DNA of 64,000 bases from Gymnothorax reevesii. Taxonomy: Eukaryota; Chordata; Actinopteri; Anguilliformes; Muraenidae. Each line of letters opens with the position of its first letter. Position 1 is the first letter of the stretch. Location: the NCBI GenBank assembly GCA_029721435.1, contig CM056583.1, positions 76,139,120-76,203,119 on the forward strand, in the 5' to 3' direction. The position numbers and the translations under genes are program-made. Below the pieces are notes generated by a model. The model was not told the origin of the DNA. It searched no databases and saw only the letters and a program-made list of their open reading frames with translations. Shown here piece after piece: positions 12,000 through 23,592 of this stretch.

Positions 12000-13608
12000 T
12001 CCAGTTTCAGCCATCAAATGTCCATCGTTGGACGTAGGCCTTCTCCATTGACCTCCATCTGACCGCGTTTTGCGCGACACGGCGCCAGTGTTTTATAAAA
12101 CTATCGAAGTCATCCCTCGATCTCGTCTTTGGTCTTCCTCGGTTCCTTGTGTGCCTCGGAGCATCCAAAACGTAATGTGAGATGTCCAATGGTTGTCTGT
12201 TCTTCTCGCCACATGACCAGCTCAATTCCATTTGACTTTACTTACCATTTCCACGATATCTCGTACTTTAGTTTTTTCTCAGATCCATTGGGCTGCTTTA
12301 TGATCTCGCCACATAATGTTTAGCATGATTCTTTTGTGGGATTCTGAGTTTCAAGATTTGTTGTTGCGTAAGATTCCAGGATTCAGATCCATAGGCGACT
12401 GTCGGTAAAACGCACTGGTCATAAACCTGATGTTTTTGGAAGATCGGAGAGTCTTTGTTTCTGAAGATCGTACTCACTATGCGGAAAGCTTGCCATTCAA
12501 GGATGATACGATATTTGATCTCTTTTTCCTTCGAGGTGGAATCTATGGAAATCCATTGACCGAGATAGATGTAATGGTCGACTTCCTTGATCTCATTGCT
12601 CCTGGTGGTGGCGGGTTTGTCTACGTCCTCAGCAAACTCATTGTACCTAACTTTGGTCCTTTTTAGGTTTATTGAAAGCCCAACTTTGAGGCTAGCTTGA
12701 TTGAGTCAATGTTGCATTTGTTGTTCTTCAATATTGTTGGCAAAAATAATGATGTCGTCGGCGAACCGCAGATGACTGAGGTACTCCCCATCGATTCTGA
12801 TTCCCTTCTTTCCCATTGTAGTTTGCAAAAGACCTTTTCCAAGCAGGCAATGAACAGTTCAGGAGAACTGGTATCACAGTGTCATACTCCCCTTTGCAGT
12901 CCAAATCGTTTGGAGTCTTTGTGAAGTCTTTGTGAGTCTTTGTGAACATGTAGGATTTGGCATATGTGTAGATGTGTTGAAGAACGTTGATATAGACTGG
13001 TTCGACCCCTTGATCCTTTAGTGCATCTATAACGTTTGGGATCTTGACCAAGTCAAAGGCCTTGTTGTAGTCAACCAGGTCCACGATTAGAGGAATTTTG
13101 TACTCTTTTTATTTTTCCATTAGCTGGTTAACAACTTGGAGATGGTCAACTGTGGAAAAGACCCTGCGAAACCTGGCTTGTTCTCTTAGTTGATTCCTGT
13201 ATAGCATGCTGGTAGTTCAGTTTGTGATGACTTTGGTGAAAAGTTTGTAGATGTTGTTTAAAAGGCCTATTGGACGGTAGTTGGAAATGTTCTTAGGGTC
13301 TCCTTTCTTGTATAGCAGAATGATGATCGCTTCACTCTTCTGGAATGTTGCTTTCCATTAGGCATTCGTTAAAAAGAACTGCTAACTTTATGTAGATGGT
13401 CTCGCCCGCTGCCTCAACCAGATGGATTGTAATATTGTTCGTTCGGGAGCCTTTCCTTTTTTTGATTGCGTAATCACAAGCTTGACTTCCCATGGTTCGA
13501 GCTTTGGGAAGTTTGTCAACTCTTTATACACCTTTGGGTCAGGAGGTTCCGGGTCTGGGCGGAATTGTTCCATTGAATTTTTGTGCTCTGCAACTAACCT
13601 GTACACTT
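12000..13608 (-). pseudogene. RTE-like non-LTR retrotransposon (LINE), decayed reverse transcriptase
   Basis: Reading the - strand from 13.6 kb down: a linker with KKGKAPERT, then VDYNKAFDLV (RT motif with catalytic Asp), a Q(R)GD-like region damaged by stops, SPELFIACLE, HLRFADDIIIFANN at about 12.75 kb (FADD catalytic box) and VDHYIYLGQ (about 12.57 kb). These motifs in this order are typical of RTE-type LINEs. The rest down to 12.0 kb shows the C-terminal region in several frames (TLRFGCSEAHKEPRKTKDE, WRSMEKAYVQRW). Many frameshifts and stops make it inactive. The 5' part (endonuclease) is missing. Confidence 0.8.
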
Positions 13609-13873
13609 AACCTATCCTATAATTAGGAGTAGTGGGCAGCCACAGGGCAGTGCCTGTGGACCAACTGCAGTTTTAAAGCCAGTTCCTTGGCCAGGGCTAC
13701 CAGAAGGAATGTTCCTATAATGCATGCTTTTCTGAGTGGGGGACACTGGAGTACGTGGAGGAAACTCATGTGAACACAGGAGAACATGCCAATTCCACAA
13801 AGATAGGCCACAGTCCAGATTCAAACCCACAACCTTCTTGCTATGAGGCAGCAGTACTAACCACTTCACCACC
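13609..13873 (-). repeat. SINE family B copy 1
   Basis: The sequence CTATCCTATAATTAGGAGTA, GTGGGCAGCCACAG, TTTTAAAGCCAGTTCCTTGG, then CCTATAATGCATGC and, at the far end, a reverse-complement B-box (GATTCAAACCCACAACC) is shared along its length with the copy at 21985. The B-box sits at the high-coordinate end, so the element lies on the - strand. Confidence 0.65.
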
Positions 13874-13874
13874 C

Positions 13875-14135
13875 CATTCATCCATCCATCCACTCATTAA
13901 TTCATCCATTATCTATACTGCGTCTTCCCCGCTGGGGAGCTGGAGCCTATCCCAGCTGACTATGCACGAAAGGCAAGAACACTCCCCGGACAGCTCGCGA
14001 ATTCATCGAACTGTGCACACATCATTCACACACCATTCACTCACAAACTCGTGCCAATGAGTATCTAGCCTGACATGCATATCTTTGGACTGTGGGACGA
14101 AGCAGAAGTACCTGGAGAGAATGCCCAAGCCTTAA
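13875..14135 (-). repeat. SINE family A, tail and body
   Basis: Reverse-oriented copy: CATCCATCCATCCACTCATT, ATTATCTATACTGCGTCTTC, GGAGCTGGAGCCTATCCCAG, CTTTGGACTGTGGGACGAAG and GGAGAGAATGCC match the complement of the SINE body at 21.4 kb and the tail at 3.96 kb. It abuts the family B copy. Confidence 0.65.
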
Positions 14136-14317
14136 ATGCAATAGAATCACACACACTTTTCAAAAATGTGAAAGGGATTTACAAAACCAGATCGGTGCAA
14201 ACAATTGAGGCACACATCTGTTTAAACTATATAGCTCTGCTTCCATGTTTTGTAACTGTTTAGGGGATATTTCCTCTCAGTCTATGAAAAAATGTTGGTT
14301 CATAGGTGAGAAAGAAA

Positions 14318-14450
14318 CATCTAACTGGAGGAAACCCACACAGACATGAAGAGAACATGCAAACTCCACACAGAAAGGCCTCAGGCCAGGATCCAACCTG
14401 TGACCTTCTTGCTGTGAAGTGACAGTTCTATCCACTGTAACACCGTGCAG
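14318..14450 (-). repeat. SINE family A, tRNA-related head
   Basis: GGAGGAAACCCACACAGACA, GCAAACTCCACACAGAAAGG, GGATCCAACCTGTGACCTTC and TTCTATCCACTGTAACACCG are the complement of the A/B-box head of family A. With 13875-14135 it may be one element interrupted by about 180 bp, or two copies. Confidence 0.6.
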
Positions 14451-14459
14451 ACTGGGAAG

Positions 14460-15470
14460 AAATATACATTCAAAACTAAATAGATTGACAAGGATTTGTG
14501 CCAAAATATTCCCCAAAGAATCCATACTCGTTGCAATTTTCCACTGTGGATGATGAACAGCCAAGAATTTCCAGTGGCAGCTACCCCAATGACTCTTGTA
14601 TTATTTGGACTGCATTACAGATTGCACCATGAATCAGCACATTGTGCACTGTGTCATGGAATTACTAGGAATACACTATTGGTTAATTTCAAAACAGTTA
14701 TTTTCTGCCTCTCTCATTGCAATTGCTGCTATCCCCGTGACAGTTTGGCCTAAGATTTGATTTTGGTCATCAGCTTGCCTTGACAGTAAAGGGTTCTTCT
14801 TATTAAGTTCAGTGACCCATGAATTCAAGAAGAAATAGCGGGAGTTCCTCCTTCACCCACATTCTTTCATAGATCGAGAGGAAATGTCTCTCAACATTTA
14901 TCAAAGATGGAAGCTGAGCTATACTGTGAAAACAGATGAGTGCCTTTATCGTTTACAACAATGTGTTTTGTCAATCCCTTTCACATCTGTGAGAAGTGCA
15001 TGTGATTCAATATAATTCAAGGCTTGGGAATCTGAAGCATGCTATAGCTTTAGAGCTTAACAATACCACTCTTTAAGTGATTGTTTCTTGATTCTCTGTG
15101 ACAATTATTGCGTCACTGCACATGCTACTCCCCTCCTCAAAAGAAAATTTTCTACTTTAGCACTAATGGCACATTAGGAGTAATGAAAACAGGGATAAAA
15201 TGATTTTTATAAGCTTTTCTCATGTAGTGGACCTGCCAGCAGGCGATAAGCAGAGTTTATTGTTCTGTTGTATCAATGATTGAAATGGTCCTCAGGGCTA
15301 GATTTTTTAAAATATGGAGATTGGCCTCTTCAAGGGCAAACTAGTAATTGGACGATTGGTGACTCTGCTGTTCCATGGCCAGGTGTACGTTGCTTCCCCA
15401 TTATTTTATTTCCAAGTGAGTAGACAAAAGGTCTAGAGTTTAATTCAATTGTGGCATAATCTGTGTCAAG
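14460..15470. other. Unassigned DNA
   Basis: No gene or repeat family recognised in about 1 kb. Confidence 0.4.
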
Positions 15471-15474
15471 TCTT

Positions 15475-15662
15475 TTTTGGGGGGGGGATTTTTTCCTTTT
15501 TTATTTTGAGAGTTATACAGTAGAGATAGACTGGAAAGTTGGGGAGAAGAATGGGGAAGACATGCGGCGAATGACCTGAGCTGGAATCGAACCTGGGTCG
15601 CCACGGGAAGGACACAGCCTTTATGGTGCGCGCGCTTAGACCGCTGAGCCACTGGGGTGCAA
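15475..15662 (-). repeat. tRNA-Leu-like SINE
   Basis: Reading the - strand: CAGTGGCTCAGCGGTCTAAG (15653-15634) resembles the 5' half and A box of tRNA-Leu, and CAGGTTCGATTCC (15595-15583) is a perfect RNA polymerase III B box. A body and a pyrimidine/poly-C-T tail follow toward 15475. Acceptor-stem pairing is lost, so it is a SINE and not a tRNA gene. It abuts the L2-like LINE beginning near 15663. Confidence 0.75.
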
Positions 15663-16735
15663 GTATTAAGTCTTTTTTGACTGGTAGAGACTATGTGGTG
15701 TCCATGGGTGAGTCCATGTTTTCTAAAATTGGTGTCACATTTGGTGTCCCCCAGGGGTCCATTCTGGGACTTGCTCTTTCTCATGTGTGCATGCTGCAAC
15801 AGGAAAGTATTATTAGAGAGTAGAAGAATTCTTATCCTTATATGGATGATTCACAGCTATATATATTTTTTTCATCTGATAACACAAGCCCAACTGTTTT
15901 GTTGCATTAATGACATTAATATGATGATATAACAAAATTTTCAGTGAGTCATCAGGGACAAAACTGAGGTACTCATCATTGTTTCAGAAACAATGCGATC
16001 CAATTTCTTTGCCCATATACAGATGCTGGCAATGAACATATAGCATGACGCACAGAACCTCAGAATTACCTTTGATTGCGACTTGTGTTTTGAAGCCAAA
16101 GTGAGAAACATCACCAAAAGTGCATTTGTTAATCTCAGAAGTATTACCTGCGGACAACAATTTCCTACCTGAGGAAGATACTGAGAAACTTATTCATGTT
16201 TTTATTTCTACTAAACTCAATTGTTGTAATTCCCTTACTCTCAGGCTTTTCAAAATAATCTTTAAACAAACTTCAGGTGATCTAAAATGTGGCAGCAGGT
16301 TCATTTTTGAGTTCATTTTTAAGATTTTGCTTTTAGTTTTCAAAATACATTATGGACTGGGTCCCGAATATTCCTCGGCTATGTAGGTCAAATACACTCC
16401 TTCTAGATCCTTGAGATTCTCTACTTCTCATCTGCTAAATATCCTGCAGAGTAAAACCAAGATGAATGGTGATGCTGCATTCTGTTATTGATCCCCCCCT
16501 CTGGCATACCCGTCCAGAAGGGGTCAGAGTTTCAGAGTCAGTTGACAATTTTAAACTAAACCATAAAACCTATCTTTTTTAGACTTGTATTTATTTCATT
16601 TGTTACTAACTGGCATTAAACCCATGTAGCACGTGTACAATTTGTATTTGGAATGTTTGTATTTTACTGTTATAACCATCGATGTAAAGCACTTTGGGCT
16701 GCATTTATGTGCTATGTATATAGTCTTTGTCTAAA
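15663..16735 (+). pseudogene. L2-like LINE, 3' half of reverse transcriptase and tail
   Basis: Frame-shifted fragments in L2 order: FLTGRDYVVSM, VTFGVPQGSILG (RT motif), YMDDSQLYIFFSSDNTSPTV, ITFDCDLCFEAKVRNITKSA, DTEKLIHVFISTKLNCCNSL and FKILLLVFKIHYGLGPEYSS. It ends with the L2-type 3' sequence TGTAAAGCACTTTGGGCTGC. Stops and shifts make it inactive; the 5' half is absent. Confidence 0.82.
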
Positions 16736-16739
16736 ACAA

Positions 16740-17360
16740 GTTCATGCTTATGGAAGGTCATACAAAAAATTCCTATCTCATCTGTGAAGAATTGTGGAGG
16801 TTGTTTAATAGCCAGGGTATGTAAGGCTGCCAATGGAACTGCTTCCCTTGATTTTATTGATAGTATGATTATTGACAAAGGCAGCAGGATGAATTCTGCA
16901 GTGTATTGGACAATTTTATTTTCTCAGTTTCAGCCAATTGCTTAGAAATTGGATGGCTCCTCTCAATGCAGATGGGCAATAAACCGAAGGATTGTGTGAA
17001 AAGTGGAATGTTCAGGGCACCAAGTAAAGCATCTAACCTGAGTCAGGTTGAGCATGATATCACCTGCTGAAGGCAAACTTGAAGGCAGTATGGCCCAAGA
17101 ATAGACAGGAACTGAGGACCACTGTAGTTAAAAACTGGCTGAGCATCTCCAGGCAAGAAACCTAGAGCCTCGAGGAGTCTACAGGGACCAGACTTCAAGC
17201 AGTTAATGACTGCAAAAGGATTTTGACCAGGAATTGAAAAGGGCAATTTTATTTTCAGTTATGTAGGTTTTACCAATTGCTTTTGAGTCCCTAAAACTGG
17301 GGGGACATTGTACATGAACATGTATATATGCATGTGTACGAATACAGTATGTATAAAAAT
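16740..17360. other. Unassigned DNA
   Basis: Nothing recognised. Confidence 0.4.
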
Positions 17361-17362
17361 GA

Positions 17363-17545
17363 TTGTACAAAACCCAAAACCAGTGAAGTTGGCACGTTAT
17401 GTAAATCATAAATAAAAACAGAATACAACGATTTACAAATCCTCCTTAACCTATATTCAATTGAATACACTGCCAAGACAAGTTACTTAATGTTCGAACA
17501 GGTAAACTTTGTAATTTTTTGCAAATATTAGCTCATTTGGATCGA
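17363..17545 (+). repeat. Tc1-type transposon end (single TIR)
   Basis: TACAAAACCCAAAACCAGTG, then AAGTTGGCACGTTATGTAAA and GCAAATATTAGCTCATTTGG match the long terminal inverted repeat layout of fish Tc1-like elements such as the one at 23.0 kb, but belong to a different subfamily. Only one end is present; no opposite end or transposase was found nearby. Confidence 0.6.
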
Positions 17546-17569
17546 ACAGCTTTGTAAAACGGTAAATTC

Positions 17570-18690
17570 ACTTAAAATGATAAATGTAAGCACATTAATT
17601 TTTCATCCAGAGGTCATTTTCCCCCAAAAAAATTTAAGATAAAAATAACTGTTTTGGTCACATAAGTCATTTTACGGTGGCATCATTAATGTGTGTTTTA
17701 TTACAAAAAAAGGTTAAAATCATTATGGGTTCTGTTTGTTTTTCGACCATTGTAAAGCTGTCAGATTTTATGAGCCCCTCAGCAATGTGGCTGTAGTAGC
17801 TGCTGAGTAGTGTTATTGGCTAGAGTATTTGTGGTTCTGTCCTATAATGTTGACAGTATGGACTCAGATCAGCACAGCCTTGCTGTTCTCACCGTGTCTG
17901 ATTACAGAAGCCAGCGAGCTTGTATTAAGTACTAAGTATTTAGTAGAGGGAACTTGGAGGTTAACAGCACTCAGCATATGACCCACCAGTCATAGGGGCG
18001 ATTGCGTCACTTCTCCAGAGACAGGACTTTCCCATGCTACAATCTGACTTTTAATATTTTTTCTATGCTTTCATTCTCATTTATTTCTCTTACAGTCTTT
18101 TTGATTTTGATTTTCTTTTTTTCCCACAGCCCTCCTTAATTGATGTTTTAATCGATATCAGCATTCCTTTAGTTCAGGATCATTGCTCGAAACGTGCTTA
18201 TTCAAGCAATGATCTTTGTCATTGTTATAATTTGCAGACTTACAGTTTTACTGTCAAATGTGTTGGATTTCCCCTCCCCCGTCTCTTTTGATCACACAGT
18301 TCAGACTCTAGAAGACTTTGATTTTTATCATTTGTTTTCTGTTTTCCTCTTGAAGAACCGTAAAATTTCTTAAGGTACCCTTAAGATCTCAAGTCTTGTT
18401 TAATAGCACTAAATGATTTCAAATAATTTAATCAGTACTCTTCACTGCATTTTGAAATGTTTGACAAAGGCCTTACATTGGCAGAATATTGTTAACAGCC
18501 CTTGCCCTCACCACTGATTTACCCAGCTTAAATTCATTCCAAATTTGTTGGAGCCCATCAAAAATTTCAAAAACCCTGTATTATTTTGCAAATATTGGAG
18601 CTTTTATTCACTTGATTAATTTAGTTCATCTGAATTAGTGCTTTTGATCTGAATTGTAATCTTCAATCAAACATCAAAGCAAGTGTAAGG
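17570..18690. other. Unassigned DNA
   Basis: AT-rich, no recognised feature. Confidence 0.4.
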
Positions 18691-19200
18691 GTTGTGCACT
18701 GCGGACAGGAAATTGAGGACTGGACTCAGGTGCAAGGATGGACTTGGTTGTTTATTATGCCTACTGCACAGCAGCGGGCAGGAATGAAGCAATACAAAAC
18801 AAAACAGGAATTGAGGTTCCTTAATAAACATGAGAAACACAGACACTGAACACAGACTGCAGTAACAACGTTTTACAAATAGAAAACAAACAGTGAGTGA
18901 GGTTCCCTAGTATAAAGTGCTGGATAAAAACAATAAACGGCACTAAGTTAGATTTAGAATTTAATACCTGCAAAACGCGGAGAATAAGTCAATACCAGAT
19001 TAGAAATACGACTCTGGTATATAGTGACGAGACTTCGCAATGACTATGTGCGGAGTTTGGTCTTAAATAGTACACTGCTACTGCACAGTGGAAATGAGAA
19101 ATAGGTGCAGGAGATAATTGAATAATGCAAGAAGTGCAGTCCGGGTCTTAGTAGACCGGTGAGCTGGACGGCTGGAGGCGCGGCGTTACAGAAAGTCTGA
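18690..19200 (-). repeat. LTR-like / retroelement-end repeat (inverse orientation)
   Basis: Read on the - strand it ends with AATAAACAACCAAGTCCATC and CTTGCACCTGAGTCCAGTCC: an AATAAA signal followed by a GCACCTG box, as in the block at 1.6-2.58 kb. The GC-rich opposite end (near 19150-19190) contains GGAGGCGCGGCGTTAC. No coding domain is seen. Confidence 0.35.
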
Positions 19201-19259
19201 GCATTATGTTTGTAAGCAAAGAATATAGTATAGTATATATCTTCCCAAAGCTGATTCAA

Positions 19260-20970
19260 CTTTGGTAATTGTAAGAAAATAAATGCAACTGTGGGTCACA
19301 GAAATCTGAATTTGTATTTCAAAGTCCCCTGAGACCTTTGTTAAGGCTTATTGCATTTGAGTCATGCCACTGAAGGTCTCCTTAAATCAGAAACCACTTG
19401 TAAACACACACAATTTAATTTCTCATATGAATAGTTGTTTTCTGGTCAGATATTGTGAGGTGTGATTTTAGCACGTCTGCTAGTGAAGATTGAGAGATCA
19501 CATGCTGGAAAACTGTCTTGCTCTACTAACCTCAATTGCACCAATGTGCGTCATTGACTTCAGAAGCATAATAACTCCTTCTGAAAAACCAGAAGCTACC
19601 CTCTAAAAGAGATCACCTAACATTTTAAATGATAGGTTGCGATGATTCAGTCACTTTGTATGATTTTACTAGAGCTTGATGCATGATTTCACAGCCATTA
19701 ATAGGACACTGAATGTATTTTAATTTATGTTTTTTTTTATTGTTGGGTATTGGCTTAATTTCAAATGAACTTCTAACTGAATTAAGTCATGACAGAGATC
19801 ACATACTGATGTTGAAATGAGGAACTGAACAATCGCCAAATCTGGGTTAATGTGTCCTTCTCTACACCATCATAAGCTTGAACCATAAACTCACATACAC
19901 CATAGATCTGAGCAGTCACTTATCACCAAGCACAATAGGTATCAAATGCCTGAAAATTACACTGAAAATGTGTTATCACCATATAAAATATCCTATTTGG
20001 ATTTGTTTTGTAGCTATTCAGTTTCACGTTGATCAAAACATCAGTGAAGTAAACCATAGGTTCAGGGATTTAATACTGTACAATTAGCCACAGTATCAAG
20101 AAGTCCCTGAGCTAGCATATACTGTATAGTTAAAGGAAGTTTTACTATTATAAGAGCAACTACCAACTGCCAACGCCTTCTCTGAGCATCATTGAGGTTT
20201 GAGGTTTGGAGGTGCTAGTTTGAAGGTGCTCAGTTGCTTGTCGGTGTTACCTGCTGAGTTCCTGAGCACCAAACTGCTCTTTAGTGCACTAATAAGCTCC
20301 CACAAGCCACCTTCGTACAAATCCAGCATCTAGAAAGGGATATGTAATATAAATGTTTTATGTTGGGGATGGAGGGAGGGAATGGGTGCCTGTCACTGGG
20401 TGCAAGTGGTAGCACTAGGCAAACTTGGTTAGGCCATTTGGAGCACAATTCAGGATGTAACTGTGCCTGAACTTCTCAGAGGGTAGTCGGGGTTTCTTCA
20501 GAGAGGCTGTGGGTTCTTTCCCCACTGCTAAGTAAGAACGGCAAAGAGTACCCAAATGAGGAGTGCCGATGAATTTTCATATGTGAAAAAAACCCAGACT
20601 TACTGACAAAAACACTACAAAAACAGGTCACACAGAGCAGAATGAGGAACTGTTTTTTTTTATTTTTTTTTATTGTGGGATTTGCACCACTCCCGGTAGT
20701 TCTTTAGGCCTAGGAAAGTAACACCTCAAGACTAGGCACAAAAAAAAGACCAGGAACCATGGTCCATGAACTAAAAAGTGGACTGGTTCTTCGGAGTGCA
20801 AGCAAAAATGCTTCAACATTGGGCAAAATCTTCCTGGGCTTATGAAAAGGTTTCAGCTGTATGAAAACCCTCGATGTTGCTTCACAGCAAGAGGGCCATA
20901 GTCTGGAATTTGGCCATGGTGTCTTCATTGTAGAGTTTGTTCAATCTCCTCTTGACCTGTTGTTTATTTG
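19260..20970. other. Unassigned DNA
   Basis: No gene recognised. A T-rich stretch lies at 20650-20675. Confidence 0.4.
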
Positions 20971-20974
20971 GGTG

Positions 20975-21065
20975 GACCAGCTTCCTTCCTCAGGCAAAAT
21001 ACATGCTTTCTAGGCTATACAAGCTTATTGTCGACTCTAAATTGCCCATAGATATGGGATTGCCA
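20975..21065 (+). repeat. SINE family A, small internal fragment
   Basis: CTTCCTTCCTCAGGCAAAAT, ACATGCTTTCTAGG and CGACTCTAAATTGCCCATAG match the body of the complete copy 0.5 kb downstream. Confidence 0.45.
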
Positions 21066-21393
21066 GGTACATTAGGTAATTTGCATCAGGCCTCGAGGCT
21101 ACAACCAGGATCATAATATCATAATGATATTTCAACACTTGCAGCAGGTATGGCATGGATTTGCTGCTGCCCTATCCTTTCTTTCAGCAATAAAAAATTT
21201 CTTCTTTGCGTATTCTTGTGGTGGCACTTCCCTCACATCGCCAAGTGCCATTACACATTCTGAAACATGACTGCATTTATTCACTCATGTTTCATGATGA
21301 TTCATCAATTGTCATAAAAAAATTTGTCATGTGCAAAGAAACCTGTAAGAGGTCGATTGTGTTATTATTTTGGTATACTTGAAAAGTCAATTC

Positions 21394-21726
21394 AGGGCAG
21401 CATGATGGCGTAATGGGAAGCATTGCTGCCTCGCAGTGAGAAGGTCATGGGTTTGAATTCATTCATATTCTGTGTGGAGTATACATGCTCTTCCCGTCTT
21501 CCGGTGAGTTTCCTCCGCATACGTCGGTTTCCTCCCAAAGTCAAAAAACATGCATCCTAGCTAAACTGAGGACTCTAAATTGCCCATGTGTGTGAGTGTA
21601 TGGAGAGTGAGACCTGTGATTGATTTGCGAGCAGCCCAGGGTGTGTTCTTGCCTTTTGCTACAGTGAGCAGGGATGCTTCCCCATAACCCTGATGATGAA
21701 AAAGATGGTTTAGATAATAGATGGAT
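21394..21726 (+). repeat. SINE family A, near-complete tRNA-derived SINE
   Basis: About 330 bases. The head has an A box (TGGCGTAATGGG, 21406-21417) and a B box (GGTTTGAATTC, 21450-21460) about 33 bases apart, as in a tRNA-like RNA polymerase III promoter. The body has TTTCCTCCCAAAGTC, GACTCTAAATTGCCCATGTG and CAGGGTGTGTTCTTGCC, and the tail AGATAATAGATGGATAAAAA. This is the best reference copy for the fragments at 3.4, 4.0, 13.9, 14.3 and 21.0 kb. Confidence 0.75.
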
Positions 21727-21984
21727 AAAAATGCTAATTCACCAGCAACTATATTGAAAACACTGCAACAACACATTATTTGATTCTTGAATTCAAACAA
21801 AAGCCTCCAAACAAGTTAGCACAGGGGCAATGAAGGATAAATAATGATGTGACAGTCTGAAATAATGAGGTGATATGAAACAGTTGATGTCAAACTGGAG
21901 AGCTATTTGACGCTTATTTTATTCCCTAAAGAGCAAAAATTTCTCAAAGATGAGATGTACTATATAAAACCCAGTGGGGTCATT

Positions 21985-22265
21985 TGTCCTCTGCATCTAA
22001 CCCATCCTATAGTTAGGAGCAGTGGGCAGCCACAAAGCAGCGTCTGGGGACCAACTCCAGTTCTAAAGCCAGTTCCTAGGTCAGGGGTGCTGGTAGGAGT
22101 TTTCCTATAATGCAAGTTTTTATGGGTGGGGGCAAACTGGAATACCCAGTGGAAACCCACCCAAACAAGGAGAACATGCAAACTCCCCTCAGAAAGGCCT
22201 AAGGCCAGATTCAAACCCACGCCTTCTTACTTTGAGGCAGCAGTGCAAAACACTGCGATAACATG
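21985..22265 (-). repeat. SINE family B copy 2
   Basis: CCATCCTATAGTTAGGAGCA, GTGGGCAGCCACAAAGCAGC, TTCTAAAGCCAGTTCCTAGG, CCTATAATGCAAG and GATTCAAACCCACGCCTTCT align along the whole length with the copy at 13609-13873, in the same orientation. Confidence 0.65.
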
Positions 22266-22269
22266 CCGC

Positions 22270-23008
22270 CAATTTGCTGACAGATAGGTAAAACTATAAT
22301 TCATAACTTTGGGAACAACATCCCCCAAAGGTAAATCTGTAAGACTTTGGGCATTACACCTTCTGCAGTGCGAGGTACTATTGAATCTCTGCGTGTTAAG
22401 GGCAAGGCCAAATTACTTCTGAGATTTGTCATAAGACATGCCATATAACTTATTTTCAATAAGCTGTTAAATTCACATTTGAGCATCAAATAATGCTTTT
22501 TTTTCACTGTTTTCATTATAATAGAGGGTGAATAGACTTTTCATATGAGTCCTTTTTTATTTTATTTGCATTTTCCATGATGTGCATGATGTGCCAGCTT
22601 TCTGGTATCGTATAAGCAAGGGTGGCTGGAATAATACATTATTCATGTAAAGAAATCCAACAGAAGTACCCCAGTGAATATTTGTGAATTACTCTAAAAT
22701 AAATTGGAACTGAACCACTGTTAATTTGGCATTTGTTTATCTCGATTGCTCTAATATAATGCCATTCTTTTTTTATCACAGAAGTTCTTGGATAGCATTT
22801 ATCTTCAAACTCATGAGAGACCACACTCATGTCGAATGACTGGCCTGTCTAACTTTCTCAAAACGTGACAGGGTTGATTTAGACTTTTGCTGTTTCAATA
22901 GGGGGTTGATAAACTCAATCACATTGGAGCAGGCCACAGAGTAAAAAAATAAAGGTAGAAAGTAGTTAACCACAACGAGCTGCAATTTGCTCGAATGCTG
23001 CTATGAAA
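22270..23008. other. Unassigned DNA
   Basis: Nothing recognised. Confidence 0.4.
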
Positions 23009-23286
23009 TACAACCCCAATTCCAAAAAAGTTGGAATGCAATGTAAAATGTAACTAAAAACAGAATGTAATCATTTGTAAATCTCATAAACTGACATTTT
23101 ATTCACAGTAGAACATAAACAACATATCAGATGTTGAAAGTGAGACGTTTTAACATTTCATGAAAAATATTAGCTCATTTTGAATTTGTTGGCTGCAACA
23201 CAACACAACACAAGTTGGGATAGGGCCACGTTTACCATTGTTTGGTATCCCCTCTTCTTTTCGCAACAGTCTGTAAAGATCTGGGA

Positions 23287-23556
23287 AGTGAAGAGATAGG
23301 CTTGATTTGAGATCGTAAGGTCCTGAGTTCAAGCCCCGGCCACGGCCTTTGCAGTGTGTTCTTGGGCAAAACACTTTACTCCCACACTCCACGCCTCACT
23401 CCACCCATAAATGGGTACCAGCAAATAGGCAGGGAAACTTGTCTAAGAGCTGGGGGAAGTACCTGTGATGAACTGGCATCCCATCTAGGGGGAGTAGCAA
23501 TACTCCTAGTCGCTTCATGCAATGGGAACCGGGGTCTATGCTCATACAGTCTTACT
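23287..23556 (+). repeat. SINE-like insertion inside the Tc1 element
   Basis: GAGTTCAAGCC (23325-23335) is B-box-like, followed by TTCTTGGGCAAAACACTTTA, GATGAACTGGCATCCCATCT, AGTAGCAATACTCCTAGTCG and AACCGGGGTCTATGCTC, a repeat type common in fish. Tc1 sequence stops near 23286 and resumes near 23557 (GATGTAGGATTCTAGCC). The head seems 5' truncated: no clear A box. Confidence 0.6.
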
Positions 23557-23592
23557 TCTTCTTGTCAGATGTAGGATTCTAGCCGCTCAGCA

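Noticed and set aside
15583..15653. tRNA gene candidate with a perfect B box
   Set aside because: No acceptor stem or clover-leaf pairing; the sequence continues into a SINE body.
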